Assembly: GCA_001939145.1 (NCBI GenBank)
Contig: LSRX01001371.1
Location: 13,797-77,796 of the forward strand
Length of the DNA: 64,000 bases
Source of the DNA: Symbiodinium microadriaticum
Lineage: Eukaryota > Sar > Dinophyceae > Suessiales > Symbiodiniaceae
Reading direction: 5' to 3'
The position numbers and the translations under genes were made by a program. Below the pieces are notes generated by a model that saw nothing but the letters and a program-made list of their open reading frames with translations, was not told where the DNA came from and did no database searches. Shown piece after piece: positions 22,353 to 33,872 of this stretch; the first letter of the stretch is position 1; each line of letters starts with the position of its first letter.

Positions 22353-25300
22353 ACCAACCGAGGAAGCCGTTCGTCGAAGGGAGTAAAGAGGCCCTTCTCC
22401 TGGGAGACAGCTGGGCGGCCTATGCCGGGACAAGCCTCAAGGACCACTGTGCACCGCGACGGCTTGATTCAGATCTATTGAGGATCGTCTTTCAAGGGCG
22501 ATTCTTATATTCCCTTCCCCATTCACCAAATATGAGCATTCTACATGGCCCGACAATTTGGGTCGGTTCGGTTGTGCTGCGGGATAATCATGTGGGTGGG
22601 TGGAACAGTGAAGGTGAGTATCTTCCAAGCAGACACACCCCTGACCAGACCTGCTTGGATGTAGCATCTGTTGCTCAAAGCACAGCTTGCCTTGCCTTCA
22701 AACAGTGGTTGTAGTAACCGCAGCAAAGATCGTTGGTAACACTGATTTGTTCGCTTGAGTCTCAATTAGCGAACCCGGAACCGCAGAACTCCTAGATGGA
22801 CTCATATTTGATGTTAATCTTCCGGAGCAGCAGCTGCCCAGCAATCAGGCACGCAGGTGAACGGCAGTGAAGTCGTTGGAATGGATGTAGGCTTGGAAGC
22901 GGCTTGATGCATCGTCTCAATCGTTGCAGCTTGCTGAGGCCGGGTTGGCTCTCGTGGTGAACCGTGGCCTCGCAGGGACCACAGCTGCTGATTGGGCTTC
23001 CAATCTGGACTGTGCCTCTGCCCCACAATCCTTTTGCTGCCAGCATGCCGGCGAGGTAGCTCGCCGAAAATTCAACAATTATGATCACATTGCGTAACGC
23101 TACGAGCAGAGACATGAGAAGGCTTCTATAAGCCTTGCTCCTTTCAACCTCCGAACTTTTTCTGGACACCCTGGTTCCGAGAACACCGTCTTGAGTGGGA
23201 ATTGAGGTGTATTCAGTATTCAGTGTATTCTTTGCAACATTTGGGTAATGAATAATTTTTCGATTAGAAGAAGTGTTGTTCTTATTTTGATTGTCAGGCT
23301 GTCAGGGCTATGTACTCCGACATGACTTTGTTTTTTTTACTTTTTGCGAAGCTCAATCGAGGCAAGCTGCAGCGTGTCTCAGGCTGTCGGGCTTCTCCCG
23401 TCTGAAGGATCCCGAGTGGCTTGGGTTAGCCTCGGCGGCAACGACTACATCCTATCGCATTGTAGCACAGACAGTGCATCTTTGGATAAGCTGCAGCAGG
23501 ACATTGAAAAGGCTGGAAGTCGACGCCTGGAAACCTTCTTCTTTCTTGGTATGTGCTGTTGATGCGTGCTAGGTTACTAGGTTCTGTTCTTGGGATGCTT
23601 AGTCCACTTCACAAGCATAGACTACCTCCCGACAGCAGCTTATCCTTCCACTTTTGTTTTGTTATTCTTCTGCTGTGGTGCTGCAGCTAATGACACAGTT
23701 ATTCATTACTGTTACTCTTGCGCCGCCCTGCGCTGCTATTACCGCCACTACCACGACTGCTACCACTGCGACGACAACACAACGACGACAAGTCACTACT
23801 ACAACTGCTATGTATGAGGAGTGCTGCTGCTATTGCTCCTGCTACGGTCGCGACGACGACGATGACGACAACGAAGCGAAGGACGGGACGACGACGGCGA
23901 CGCCTATTACCGCCGTCACAGCATCCTCGGTTTGTACAGTTGTGCACACCTCAGCTCAGTAGTGTCGGTTGTAGTGTTCCAGCTGCAGGTTGCATCCTGG
24001 TGTTGGGGCTTTGTGTTTGGTTTCTGAATAAGCGAGGCGAGCTTCTCGTTCACAGGCTAACTGACAACATTTAAAATATGCTCTATGCCCTGGAAAGGTC
24101 ATCCGTGATCTTCAATGGCTCGCTCCTGACACTCCACTCATTGGCATGCGGGTCGGATTATGTGAATAAAACCAACATGCTGTAACCGTCACTTGTGTTA
24201 GAGCTCTTGCACATCGATCTTCAGCCGAGAAGCTACGCGTCGTCGTCACCGGCTATGCTGCACCCAGCGGGCCTCTGTATTGGACCACTGGATGCGATTC
24301 GCCAGAGGCCCTCCATCCCTTGAATGAGGTCGTGCACCTTGGACGCCTCCAGTGAAGGGTTCACATTTTACATCAATGCAACAGGTACTTGTAAACAAAA
24401 AGCATCATTGATAACTACTTGCATGTAGTCTAGAAAGCCCTGCCTCCTTTTTTGTGCCGAGAATGGGAGCGAGGCTTTCGTATCTCAGAAGGACACGTTT
24501 TCTCTCATGCCAGGCCGGCCCTAAGCCATTAACACGGACTACGACTCCAATGTGTGATGGAGCGAACGGCAGGACGGGACAAGACCCGAACGCCTCCGTC
24601 AGGTGCATTCGTCTAGGATCAGGCCATAGTCATGATCATTAAAGTCCTTCTCGAAAGCTTTGTGCACTGCTCTGGCCTCAGGCACAGAGCAGCTGTCGCC
24701 CAGAATGTGACCTTCGTCAACGTTTCGAGGATCGCTGGTGGCAGTTCGACAGTCCACAGCCAGCCGGAGTTTTACAAGGACTGCAGGTCTTGAATGCAGG
24801 CCGCTTCGGGTACGGATCACGATTGTGGACAGCTCAATGCTACGCCAGCACCTGGAAAGGCTCCTCATAAAAATCGGAAAGGTGCTCATATCGTTTGTCG
24901 GCTCAGTAGCGCTGTCCCAAATCCTGGACACTTGCTCCCAGTTCATTCTCAATGGAGTTAGGTGTTGCTTGGACTGCCGACTGCTGAGAACTAGATCATC
25001 TTCATTATCGCTGCGGCAGCAAGAACACAAACAGCAGCAGCCTGTTACCAGGGCCACGACTATTATTTTTCTAACATGGCTACTTGTGTAGCTACTCGTC
25101 ATGCCGCTGATCCCGTGAGTAATTACGCGTTGTAGTGTTCATGCTAGGACTTGTATTAACTAGCACTAGTACCACGATGACATACTTGTATTACTAAATA
25201 TTATCATCTTTATTACTACTGCAACGACGACTACTACTACATTGTGCCGGGAATCGAGAACCCCTAATGTGTCGCGTCATTTTGGTAAGTTTGGTCATTT

Positions 25301-26931
25301 TGGTAATCTTGGTCACTCTCGTGGGGGTCAAGATGACACGTAATCTTAGTAATACCACTTGTACTACTACTTGCACCGGTACATTTACAAAGGCTCGGGT
25401 ACCACTTGCACCAGTTTACCACTTGCACACCAAGATTACCAAGATTGCGCGTCATTCCCCCCGCCCGCCCCTTCCCCCCCTAGGCTGCCACTGGGCAAAA
25501 CTAAGATGAACAAAATGGCCATCATTTTGCCAGGCGTGACGGCTCCAGTTTCCCGGCACACTGCATTACTACTAATCATTGCCACAACCACCACCACCGC
25601 CACCGCCGCCACCGCCGCCACCGCCGCCGCCACCACCACCACCGCCGCGACCACCACCACAAGAACCACAACAACCAATATTGCTACTACCACGACGATT
25701 GCGACCACTGCGACCACTACCACTCTTACTCCTGCTGGTGCTGCCGCTGCTACTACTACTACTGCTGCTACTGCTGCTACTGTTGTACTACTACTACCAC
25801 CACCACCACTACTACTACTACTACTACGACGACGACGACGACGGCGACTACTACTACTGCTGCTGCTGCTAGTACTACTACTAGTACTACTAGTACTACT
25901 AGTACTACGACGACGACGACTACTACTACTACTACTACTACGACGACTACTACTACCGCTCCTGCCGCTGCTGCTACTGCACTACTACTGCTACTTCAAC
26001 AGCTTCAGATGGCTGCAATGATCGTTCGTGCTACTGTTGATTGTTCGGCCATGGATAAGGTGACTCCTTTTTGCCTGACCGCTCATCTTACACACAAGTT
26101 CACGACCCGGTCATTTTTGATAGCAAACACATGTTTGAGTAGATGTCTTGAGCAGTGCAAGCAGCACTGCAGCCTAGAGCTGCTGGGGCGATGCCTTGTC
26201 TCTTCGCTTCGCTTCCACCAGACTGGAGCCGCGTGTGCAATTCAATGCAATACTACTGCTTCTGCTGACGCATCTGCTGCTGCTGCTGTTACAGCCACCA
26301 GTATGAATGAGAATTAATTTTACGGCTGCTGCGGCGACCGCCACGACGGCGACTACAAGAAGTACTACCACCACCACTACCACCGCCAGCACCATATAGC
26401 TGCTGCTGGTGTTGCTGCTGCTGCTGCTGCTTCTGCTACTGCTACTCCTACTCCTACTCCTAGTCCTACTCCTACTCCTACTCCTACTCCTACTCCTACT
26501 CCTACTCCTACTCCTCCTCCTCCTCTCCCAACTGCTGGCTCTGGTCTACGAACCGCTACTGACTACCGTTTTGTTGACTAACTACTACTTGTAAGTGCTA
26601 GCTGCCAAGGCTTAGCTATTTCAGAGCCGTTATCTGTGGATTAAGAGCTGCGAAGTTCTGAGCTACTGGAGCCGCTGCTGTAGTACATATCATACCCGCG
26701 ACGATGACACCGACCACGCGGCTACCGCTGCCATTGCCAGGACCCAATCCATCTCAACAGTCGAGGCCGGCTGTCCGACAAAGCCCCCACACCTACACCC
26801 TCCGTATATTCTGACGATTTGTTTGCTTGCAGCGAGTCCGATGTGCAGGCTACTGCAAATTGTGGACGGATCCTGTGCTGCAAGAAGCTATGGGCTGCAG
26901 CGCCCCGGCATTGCGTGGGGCTTCTTGCTAG
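22353..26931 (+). CDS. SGNH/GDSL-type esterase or lipase, eight-exon model (5' end missing)
   Basis: Exons: 22353-22441 (EALLLGDSWAAYAGTSLK, block I, Ser nucleophile in GDS), 22930-23055 (VVNRGLAGTTAADWASNL, block II Gly), 23383-23511 (VAWVSLGGNDYILSHC, block III Asn), about 24098-24160 (VIRDLQWLAPDTPLIGMR), about 24205-24351 (LRVVVTGYAAPSGPLYWTTG), 24682-24778 (NVTFVNVSRIAGGSSTVHSQ), 26741-26765 (DPIHLNSR, block V Asp and His) and 26849-26931 (GYCKLWTDPVLQEAMGC, stop TAG 26929-26931). Donors are GA (22442), GT (23056), GC (23512), GT (24352), GA (24779) and GC (26766); acceptors are AG, mostly before G. All junctions except those around the fourth and fifth exons keep phase exactly, and each joined sequence matches the SGNH order of motifs. 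The fold hydrolyses ester or acyl bonds; the substrate is unknown. The 1.96-kb sixth intron holds the TAC and CCA arrays. A start codon and signal peptide are not found. Confidence 0.8.
23700..23900. repeat. Degenerate GAC/CTG trinucleotide tract in an SGNH gene intron
   Basis: Mixed TAC, CGAC, CTGC and GACGAC triplets inside the third intron of the esterase model. Confidence 0.75.
25194..25990. repeat. Trinucleotide-rich tract (TAC, CAC, CGA, CTG) in an SGNH gene intron
   Basis: Includes TTGGTAATCTTGGTCA-type repeats with inverted partners (25275-25450), CCACCGCC arrays (25585-25680) and TAC/GAC arrays (25745-25980). Pro-, Thr- and Leu-rich frames are repeat translations. Confidence 0.9.
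26400..26520. repeat. TGC and TCCTAC arrays in an SGNH gene intron
   Basis: (TGC)n followed by an imperfect (CCTACT)n run. Confidence 0.9.
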
Positions 26932-27346
26932 CTCCATGCCTGGAAGAGAAGGAGGGTCCAGAGTTCTTATCAGATATGCCTGGTTGCAACGCTTTTCCTG
27001 CACCCAATCCTAATCCTGGATCGCTTGCTGGTCCTGCTCACGGCGGCTTCCTCATGCGCAGAAATGCTTGCCAAAGCATGTGCCCAGCACCATCTACTCT
27101 GTCAAGCAGAGGGATTGCTAATTCGTCCTCGCCTGCGGCGCCCATCCACAGAGGAAGAAAGATCGGTTAAAACGCCTTTCGAATTCTTCAATGTTTGTTT
27201 CCTTTATTGTCCCCTTTCTCTGTGGCCGACTCAGGCAGCCGTTTCGAACATCTCCCACATGCGGAGAGCTGACACTTGTAGTCGTCCTTGAGGTCAGCGA
27301 ATCGCCCTTTGCACATCAGTTGCGCAAGATCGGCTCGCGAGTTAAC

Positions 27347-27478
27347 TCACTTGAGTGACACTTCAGCTTGAGTGCTTCTCGTTTTGCGTTTCTTCTTACG
27401 TAGCCGCACTGCGTGATCTGCCGCTATTGGATCCGAAGACTTCCCAGTAGGTGGAGGCGGCGGCACATTCAACTGTAA
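27347..27478 (-). CDS. Possible terminal exon of minus-strand gene
   Basis: On the minus strand a CTTACAG acceptor-like site precedes a frame reading LNVPPPPPTGKSSDPIAADH then a basic tail RLRKKKRKTRSTQAEVSLK and a stop. The Pro run followed by a Lys/Arg-rich tail is typical of disordered C-termini. It would be convergent with the SGNH gene. No family; could be chance. Confidence 0.28.
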   Translation of the reverse strand, partial: LQLNVPPPPPTGKSSDPIAADHAVRLRKKKRKTRSTQAEVSLK

Positions 27479-27679
27479 GCCATGCAGCCGTCCTCGAAAA
27501 TTATCAAAGCGGCCAGATTGCATGGCGCTGCAACACAAGCACCAAAGTCAGTAGCCAGGCCTGAACAAACAGCACAGGGCTCTGTCTTCAACAAGCATGA
27601 CACCCTTCGCCCTCATAGCTGCATTCTGCCTGCTCCAGCCCCAGCTTCTGCAGCAAACGTGTTGAGGGTATGCATGTCA

Positions 27680-27856
27680 GGGATAGGAATGTGATGATAG
27701 TGTTAATGATGATGATTATGATGATTATGCTGACGATGATGATGCTTCTCATCTTTCATGATGACGATAAATGCAGTTGAGCTGCTGGTGATGTCGATGA
27801 ACCTGAAGAAGATCATGATGATGAGAGAACGCGGACTTTGATAAGAGTGACTAGAC

Positions 27857-27889
<33 letters not shown>

Positions 27890-28000
27890 CATGATGATGC
27901 ATGATGCATGACAATCGTAAACTGTGATAGTGCTAAGGGAAATAATTAGTTGTGATGAAGATGTAGCTGCCGATTGTTGTGAGGGGCACGGAGACATTGA
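27680..28000. repeat. GAT trinucleotide tract
   Basis: Interrupted (GAT)n with the longest pure stretch at about 27857-27890. Confidence 0.9.
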
Positions 28001-28435
28001 CTGATGGCGAGCACCGGCTGTGGTGCTTGCGGTGATGTGATGCCCGACGGTCTTGATGACTGTGATCATTGTGATGTGGTCGTGATGCCACTTGGAATCA
28101 TGGTGATGCTAATTGTGGCAGCGCTGCTGACGGCAACTACACTAGGTACTAATTTAGATACTAATGTTAATTTTGGCAGGCTGCTGAATTCGGTTATCTA
28201 CGGGGTCATTATGGCAAGCATGACGACACTTGGCAGTGCAGTTTCAGTGCATAGATATCACCATCAACGTTACATTACACTACCATTGCTGCCATCGTCA
28301 CCATCATCGACCGAGCTTTGCCATGATGCCACAACCACCGCCAACGTCAACAAGACCAACAGAAGCAGCAGCAGTAGAAACGGGAGGCAGCAGTACTGCA
28401 GCCATGTAAGGATGTGGCGTGAAAAAGGAGCAAGA

Positions 28436-28512
28436 CCAGCAACAGCAGCAGTCGCGGCCGCAGTCGCAGTCGCAGCCGCAGTCGCAGTAGCAGCAGTAGC
28501 AGCGGCAGTGGC

Positions 28513-28547
<35 letters not shown>

Positions 28548-28664
28548 CAGCAGCAGCAGCAGCAGTAGCCGTAGCCGTAGCGGCAGCGGTAACAGTAGCC
28601 GGAGCGGTAGCGGTAACAGCAGCAGTAGTCGTCGTCGTCGTCGTCGTAGTAGTAGTAGTAGTAG

Positions 28665-28699
<35 letters not shown>

Positions 28700-28715
28700 G
28701 TACTTGTTCTGGCAC
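28436..28715. repeat. CAG/CGT/AGT array meeting an ACT array head-on
   Basis: CAGTCG, GCAGGA and GTCGTC triplets lead into (AGT)n at 28645-28664, which flips directly into (ACT)n to 28699. The junction is a long near-perfect palindrome. Confidence 0.93.
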
Positions 28716-29118
28716 TAGTACCAGTACTAGTTTTGCAGAAGTCTCTAGTTGTCGCTGGTTTTTGGCTGATCGGGATCGATAGATTCGAATACATAGAATG
28801 AGAATCATGCTATTCACGTCGGGAGTACATTGATTTTTGACACGGTAGAGAAAATATTGTGGCTTGTGTTGAAATGGTCAGTGTGAAGTGTTTCGTGAAT
28901 CAACCTAGTGTAGTTTTATGTTTCAAATGTGTCTTTAGCCTTTACACGGCTCAACTTCAGCACTGTATGAATGGGATGCTTGAGCCTGACAGCAGTCGGG
29001 AAGTTGGTTGCGACTGTAGAAGCTCAGCCATCATCGGTTTTCATGTGTGAGTGGTGCATGTAGGGCGAAATGTTGCTTATAATCGTAGTCAGTCGTAGTG
29101 TTCTGGTGCGTATCACCG

Positions 29119-29325
29119 CTAAGTGGCAAACCCCGACATATCCAAGTCACTCGTGATGATCAGCGTAAACTGCCAACACGGGTCCAGGGTTGTTGCAAGC
29201 TTGAGGAATATGTGGTTGCTGGATTTCGGGCCGTCATGCATGACGAACTTCGGCCTCAAACCTGTGCTGTCGAGGTGGCATGGCGCGGAGTCGAGAAATG
29301 CCCCAGTCTGATGCCCAAGAAATGA
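29119..29325 (+). CDS. Putative terminal exon of unrecognised gene
   Basis: Open frame reading GKPRHIQVTRDDQRKLPTR, then CCKLEEYVVAGFRAVMHDEL, ending in a TGA at 29323-29325. Balanced acidic and basic content supports coding on plus rather than the antisense frame. The 5' border is not fixed and no family is recognised. Confidence 0.3.
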   Translation, partial: LSGKPRHIQVTRDDQRKLPTRVQGCCKLEEYVVAGFRAVMHDELRPQTCAVEVAWRGVEKCPSLMPKK

Positions 29326-30052
29326 GGGTTTGGGACAGTTTTCGCCCATGACTTGGTACCATTGGCTTCGCAGGTTCTGTCGAGGAGGGGGTAGGGCGTT
29401 TGCAGACTGAGTGATCTCTTGGGTTAGCGGAGCAGCAGCAGCTATGGTGGACCAAGTTCGGCATGCAGGCAGGCAGGCAGGCCTCATGCACCGACTATGC
29501 CAACAGCTTTACTGTTTCAGGATGTGTCTGTGTTAGATCACTGCACGTGTTTTCATCTGAGAGGAGTATCATGTGCGCGACTCTTATTCCTATCAGGTTT
29601 GCCGTGGTCGCACCAAGCCCTACAGACCCGTTCGTCTTCCCAGGTTAACATGGCTTTGGCTGGCGATGCTGTCTGGCAATTGACTGAGAGATTGTGAGTG
29701 TATCGGGCCGCAGGAAATCGCTGTCTTGCCAGAAACCCTACCGTCCAACGCAACTCTCGCGATGATCTGCTTTCCCTTTGAGGTTCCGCATGGAGGATGA
29801 TCAAATTTGCGCAGGAGCCGCAAATTCAAGCGATGTCCGAAGCTCTACGTAGAGTTCAGAAATTTGGGGTGTGTGTTTCCTTCCAAACATCTCCGTGTTC
29901 ATGCTGTGACCGATTACCGGCAAGTCACCACTGTTCTTCTTACTCAGTTTGGTTTCGTATTTTAATTGCAAGAGTAGCAGCCCACACAGTCCAAAATAAG
30001 CCAAACAAGCCCTACTGCCCCGAGTCTCAGATCGAATCATGGAGCCACTGCA

Positions 30053-30346
30053 GGACTGGGCACATCCGAACGAGACTCAGACGCGTCTCAGTGCCTCAGC
30101 ACGAGAGACTTCACTCAAGAGGCGGGAAGTTCAGAGATTGACAACTTTCTCGTGGCAGCTGTCCATATCTTGGCAGACTTAGATCGCCAGCTGGCGTTTG
30201 CTAGCCTGTTGAACACCGACTGCCACAAAGAATGCACCACACCACAGCTCCTTGTCCCCAGACCCCAGACTCCTTCAAGCACTCCCCGAACCTGTCCGAT
30301 TGAAATCACCGAAGTTTGTCTCAAACCCCGATCCTTAAACACCTGA
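30053..30346 (+). CDS. Putative exon of unrecognised gene
   Basis: An ACTGCAG acceptor opens a frame reading LGTSERDSDASQCLSTRDFT then SEIDNFLVAAVHILADLDRQ and LAFASLLNTDCHKE; it stays open to TGA 30344-30346 but the real exon may end near 30245. A short frame at 29814-29868 (QIQAMSEALRRVQKFG, before a GTGTGT) could be an upstream exon, though the phases do not match. Function unknown. Confidence 0.38.
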   Translation, partial: GLGTSERDSDASQCLSTRDFTQEAGSSEIDNFLVAAVHILADLDRQLAFASLLNTDCHKECTTPQLLVPRPQTPSSTPRTCPIEITEVCLKPRSLNT

Positions 30347-31149
30347 CCGGAAGCACTACCCATAGGGACCCATAGGCAGTAAACTGAACAGGAGCTCTTG
30401 AATCTCCTCGAGCCGCCGAGTTCCGAGATGTCCTTGTGAAACATGCCCCTGCTTCATATTACATATTGCGACTGTTGTGACGACAATGACTGTGTTGATG
30501 ATGATTGCGATGTGATGACGAAAACGATGATGAGTATGATAGTGATGGTGAGGTGGTGATGGTGAGCATGTTGCCGACAACACGTTACGTTGGTTGTCAT
30601 GTTTGCACTGCATGTCGCTATTGAGCTACTAGCACCCATTCTTTTGTCGGTGTCTGTCAAGTAAGCACTGTTAGAGTTGCTACCTTGGCTATGGGCGTCA
30701 TTCTGCGCTGCGGTGCATTACTTGGTGGTGTTCTGAATGATAAGTAATAAGACTGCAGGTGTTATTCAGGTTTTGCTCTTCCTGGTTCAGACAACCCGGC
30801 ACCATACCTTTTGTCTGAATTGCAAGATGAAGTTGGCTCATACCTAGTTTATTGGGTCTTCCTCACAAGTTACTTCGCTTCAAGCTAGAGCCATACTGTC
30901 GTCTTTCACCAACCACAGTGACTATCACTCCCTTCGAAGACTCAGTTACCATCGTGTCATCGCTATAACCAGGTTACAGAAGGTGCACTTCAGGGAGGGT
31001 TCGGCACACGGGTTCTTTGGAGCAGAGTGACATTGCAGAAGCAGGACAAGGGTTGGCACCCGAACCTTACTATAAGCCTTCCTGAGCCTTATATTAACGG
31101 TTGTAACGCATCACGTACGTGCAACGCCCGACGACTGTCGCTCTACTCT

Positions 31150-31518
31150 GAGGCTCCTTGCCAGGATACCGGCTAACGCTTCGGGTAGGACCCTGGAATG
31201 ACTCTGAAGATGCTGAAGCCAGCAGTGCTTACGCTACTACTGTAGGAAACACCACCGTCGTTGTGGGAAAGCCCCACAAAAGCAACAGCGGCAACCACAA
31301 CAACCACAAGATAAGCTGCTGTTCCTACTGCTGCTGCTTCTCCGGCTCCTACTTCGCCTCCTTCTCCTTCCACTTTACTTCTACTATTACTACTGCTGTG
31401 GCTGCTACTGCTGCTACGACGACTACTGCTTCAACTACCACTACCACCACTACTGCTGCCACCACTACTACAACTACCCCTACCACCACTACAACTACCA
31501 CGACTACTATTGCTGCTG

Positions 31519-31596
<78 letters not shown>

Positions 31597-31660
31597 GTAA
31601 CTACGACGACAGACAGCATGTGCATGTGTCTATCTGTCTATCTAACTATCTANGCTGCTG

Positions 31661-31740
<80 letters not shown>
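31150..31740. repeat. TAC-rich tract duplicated across a single N
   Basis: The array starting GCTGCTGCTACCACTACTAC at 31512 starts again immediately after the N at 31653. The duplicated start suggests a scaffold join with unmerged overlap. Confidence 0.9.
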
Positions 31741-32077
31741 GTTGATGATATAAATCTTGCATTACCTTAGGAACCCTAAAATGAGGGAATTATGGTACAG
31801 TCCTGTTTATGGGTACTGCGGGATTCATATCATCAACCGTACCACTACGTTACTACGCCGACTACTGCTGCTGCTGCTGCTGCTGCTGCTACTTATTGGC
31901 ACTACTCCGACCACTATTGCATCTAACACAATTTCTACCATTGATTCACAGTCGGTCAGTTCTGGTCGCGTCATGACCATGGTGTACAGTGGCACTGAAC
32001 CCATTGATTAGTCTACGTTCTTGTTGGAAGTCCTCGAAGCAGGACAAGTAATCTTGCAGATGGTTCGGTCTGTATAG

Positions 32078-32253
32078 GCGGGGCTCGGTGGAATTGGGTT
32101 TGAGGCCGGAGGCATTTTGAAAGGCAACACTCCAGTGTATTGGGCAGAGACCTTGGAAAGGCATATTACAGCTTTTGACAGGAGGGATCCCTCTGCCGAA
32201 GCATCTGAGTGCGGGAGGACAAGCTGGAGGGCTATCATCGGCAGTCTCGCGGT
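32078..32253 (+). CDS. Glycine-rich exon, faintly IFI6/ISG12-like
   Basis: CTGTATAG acceptor, then AGLGGIGFEAGGILKG followed by NTPVYWAETLERHITAFDRR and an acidic stretch, ending at a possible GTGACC donor (32254). The G-F-x-A-x-G-I pattern recalls the interferon-induced 6-16 (IFI6/ISG12) family, small glycine-rich membrane proteins, but the typical G-S-x-A-A continuation is missing. The family call is an inference. Confidence 0.35.
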
Positions 32254-32408
32254 GACCCTGAGCACGCCCTGCACTCGGTCTTCGGCATTGCAAAGGCAGA
32301 ATTCCACAATGGATCTTCAACCTAGAGCAAGCAGTACCTTTCAGACAGTTCCCCCTCCATACAAGCTGCACTTCTAGTTAGTTTCGATTCCAACAAACCT
32401 TGAATCCC

Positions 32409-32564
32409 GCATCCCCAAAAGCCTTTCAACTCACAAATGCCAGCAGCCTGCAATGCTGGAGCCGAAGGTGGACGCTGATGCTCTCCTGCCTTCGTATTTG
32501 CTGCCGGCAGTCACCCGTCTGTGCAGTCATGGCGGCTTCTGGGCCGTGGGATGCAGGGATTGAC
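32409..32564 (+). CDS. Putative exon of unrecognised gene
   Basis: Frame reading RIPKSLSTHKCQQPAMLEPK then VDADALLPSYLLPAVTRLCS, stop TGA at about 32562. It lies between two other plus-strand exon candidates and may belong to the same gene. Splice borders are not fixed. Confidence 0.27.
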
Positions 32565-32670
32565 ATAGAGGGCTCGGGTGTCCGCGAGGTGTTGCGATTC
32601 CAAGGCCCCTGGCCACAGCTCGGACTGTCATGACAAACCCCGGCATGTTGTTTTCTGAGCCTTCGTCCAG

Positions 32671-32788
32671 GAAAGCGGGAAAAAGGCCTCTTGGCAGCAG
32701 CACGGGAGTCTTTGACTTGGAGGAAGGGTTTCCGGTGACTTTAGATGGTCGAAGCCTCAATGCTGATGGCATATTTTGGGCAGCCTGG
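32671..32788 (+). CDS. Putative internal exon of unrecognised gene
   Basis: Enclosed by a CGTCCAG acceptor and a strong GTGAGG donor (32789). Encodes GVFDLEEGFPVTLDGRSLNA then DGIFWAAW. Good splice sites and balanced composition support it. No family recognised. Confidence 0.42.
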
Positions 32789-33039
32789 GTGAGGGAAACA
32801 GGTTGCGGGCGGGGGCTTCGACAAGAGGTCTGAGCAGTGTCTTGAGCAGGCACCCCTGAAAAGAACCCAGACAAGTAGCTGCAACGATGATGCTGATGCT
32901 TGGTGTTGTGGTGAGTGTCATGCCCAACACTTACCCAGACCCATGTCGACAACGACAACACTAAGAGATAAGAAGCGGCCATAGTATTCGCAAAAAAGAA
33001 GACTTCAACATTTGTGTTAGTGTTACTGGGAGCAAGAGA

Positions 33040-33280
33040 AGGAGGAGGAGGCGTAGTGGAGGGCGAGTAGTAGTGGAGTGATAGTGGCAGTGGTATTCGT
33101 AGTGGTGGTGGTGGCAACTGGTGGTAATAGTCGTAGCAGCACCAGGTTTCGCAGAAATCCCAGTGGTGGTGGTCGTCGTCGTCGTAGTAGTAGTAGTAGC
33201 AGCAGCAGCAGTAGTAGTACTAGCAGTAGCAGTAGCAACAGCTTTAGTCGTAGGAGTAGTAGCATGAGGTGGAGGAGGAA
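33040..33280. repeat. AGT/GTG/CGT trinucleotide tract
   Basis: Degenerate GTAGTG, GTCGTC, AGTAGT and AGCAGT triplets. Confidence 0.85.
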
Positions 33281-33714
33281 GAGGAGCGACGCCGTGCCAT
33301 GTTGGCCAGAGTTTCTGCACCAACTACTGAACAAAAAGGCATTTTGGCAGCGGCAGGCCGCTGGCAGCATCAGCAGGTGAATTAGCAGCATCAGAAGTAG
33401 CAGAAGAGGCAGCATGATTTTCAGTGCTGTGTTCCTGGGAATTCAGTCTTGTGGCTTCGTATCTGAGGGCAAGGATCTCTTGCACCCTGCTTCACCGCTG
33501 GGTCAGAGACTGCGGAGATGCCCGGCCCTTAAAACACAGGAACACTCAGGCCTACTCTCAAACATTCTGTAGAATTAACTTACATGGTGTTGGTAAAGAC
33601 TTTCCGAGTCATGGGTCGTCGTCGCGGCTCACGGTCGTCGAAAAAGCAACACCAACACACGTGCCCTAGTCATTGGCAAGGCAGGAAAGCTCGGCCGCAA
33701 GGGCTGTAGAAGCG

Positions 33715-33870
33715 TTAGTAGTGTTGTTGTTGTTGTTGTTGGTGGTGGTGGCGGTGGTGGTGGTGGTGGTGGTGGTGGTCGAGGTGGTTGTTGGTTGTGG
33801 TGCTGGTGCTGGTGCTGGTGCTGGTGCTGGTAGTAGGGGGGGGGGGTTAGTGTTGTCGTTGTTGTTGTTC
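33715..33870. repeat. GTT/GGT/GCTGGT array adjoining the inverted-end element
   Basis: (GTT)n, (GGT)n, (GGTGCT)n and a G run directly left of the element at 33873. The same GTT-then-GGT pattern occurs to the right of the second element copy (38025-38080). Confidence 0.9.
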
Positions 33871-33872
33871 TT

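Noticed and set aside
24599..25102. 167-codon minus-strand open frame
   Set aside because: It overlaps the sixth exon of the SGNH gene (24682-24778), whose phases and motifs fit the plus-strand model.
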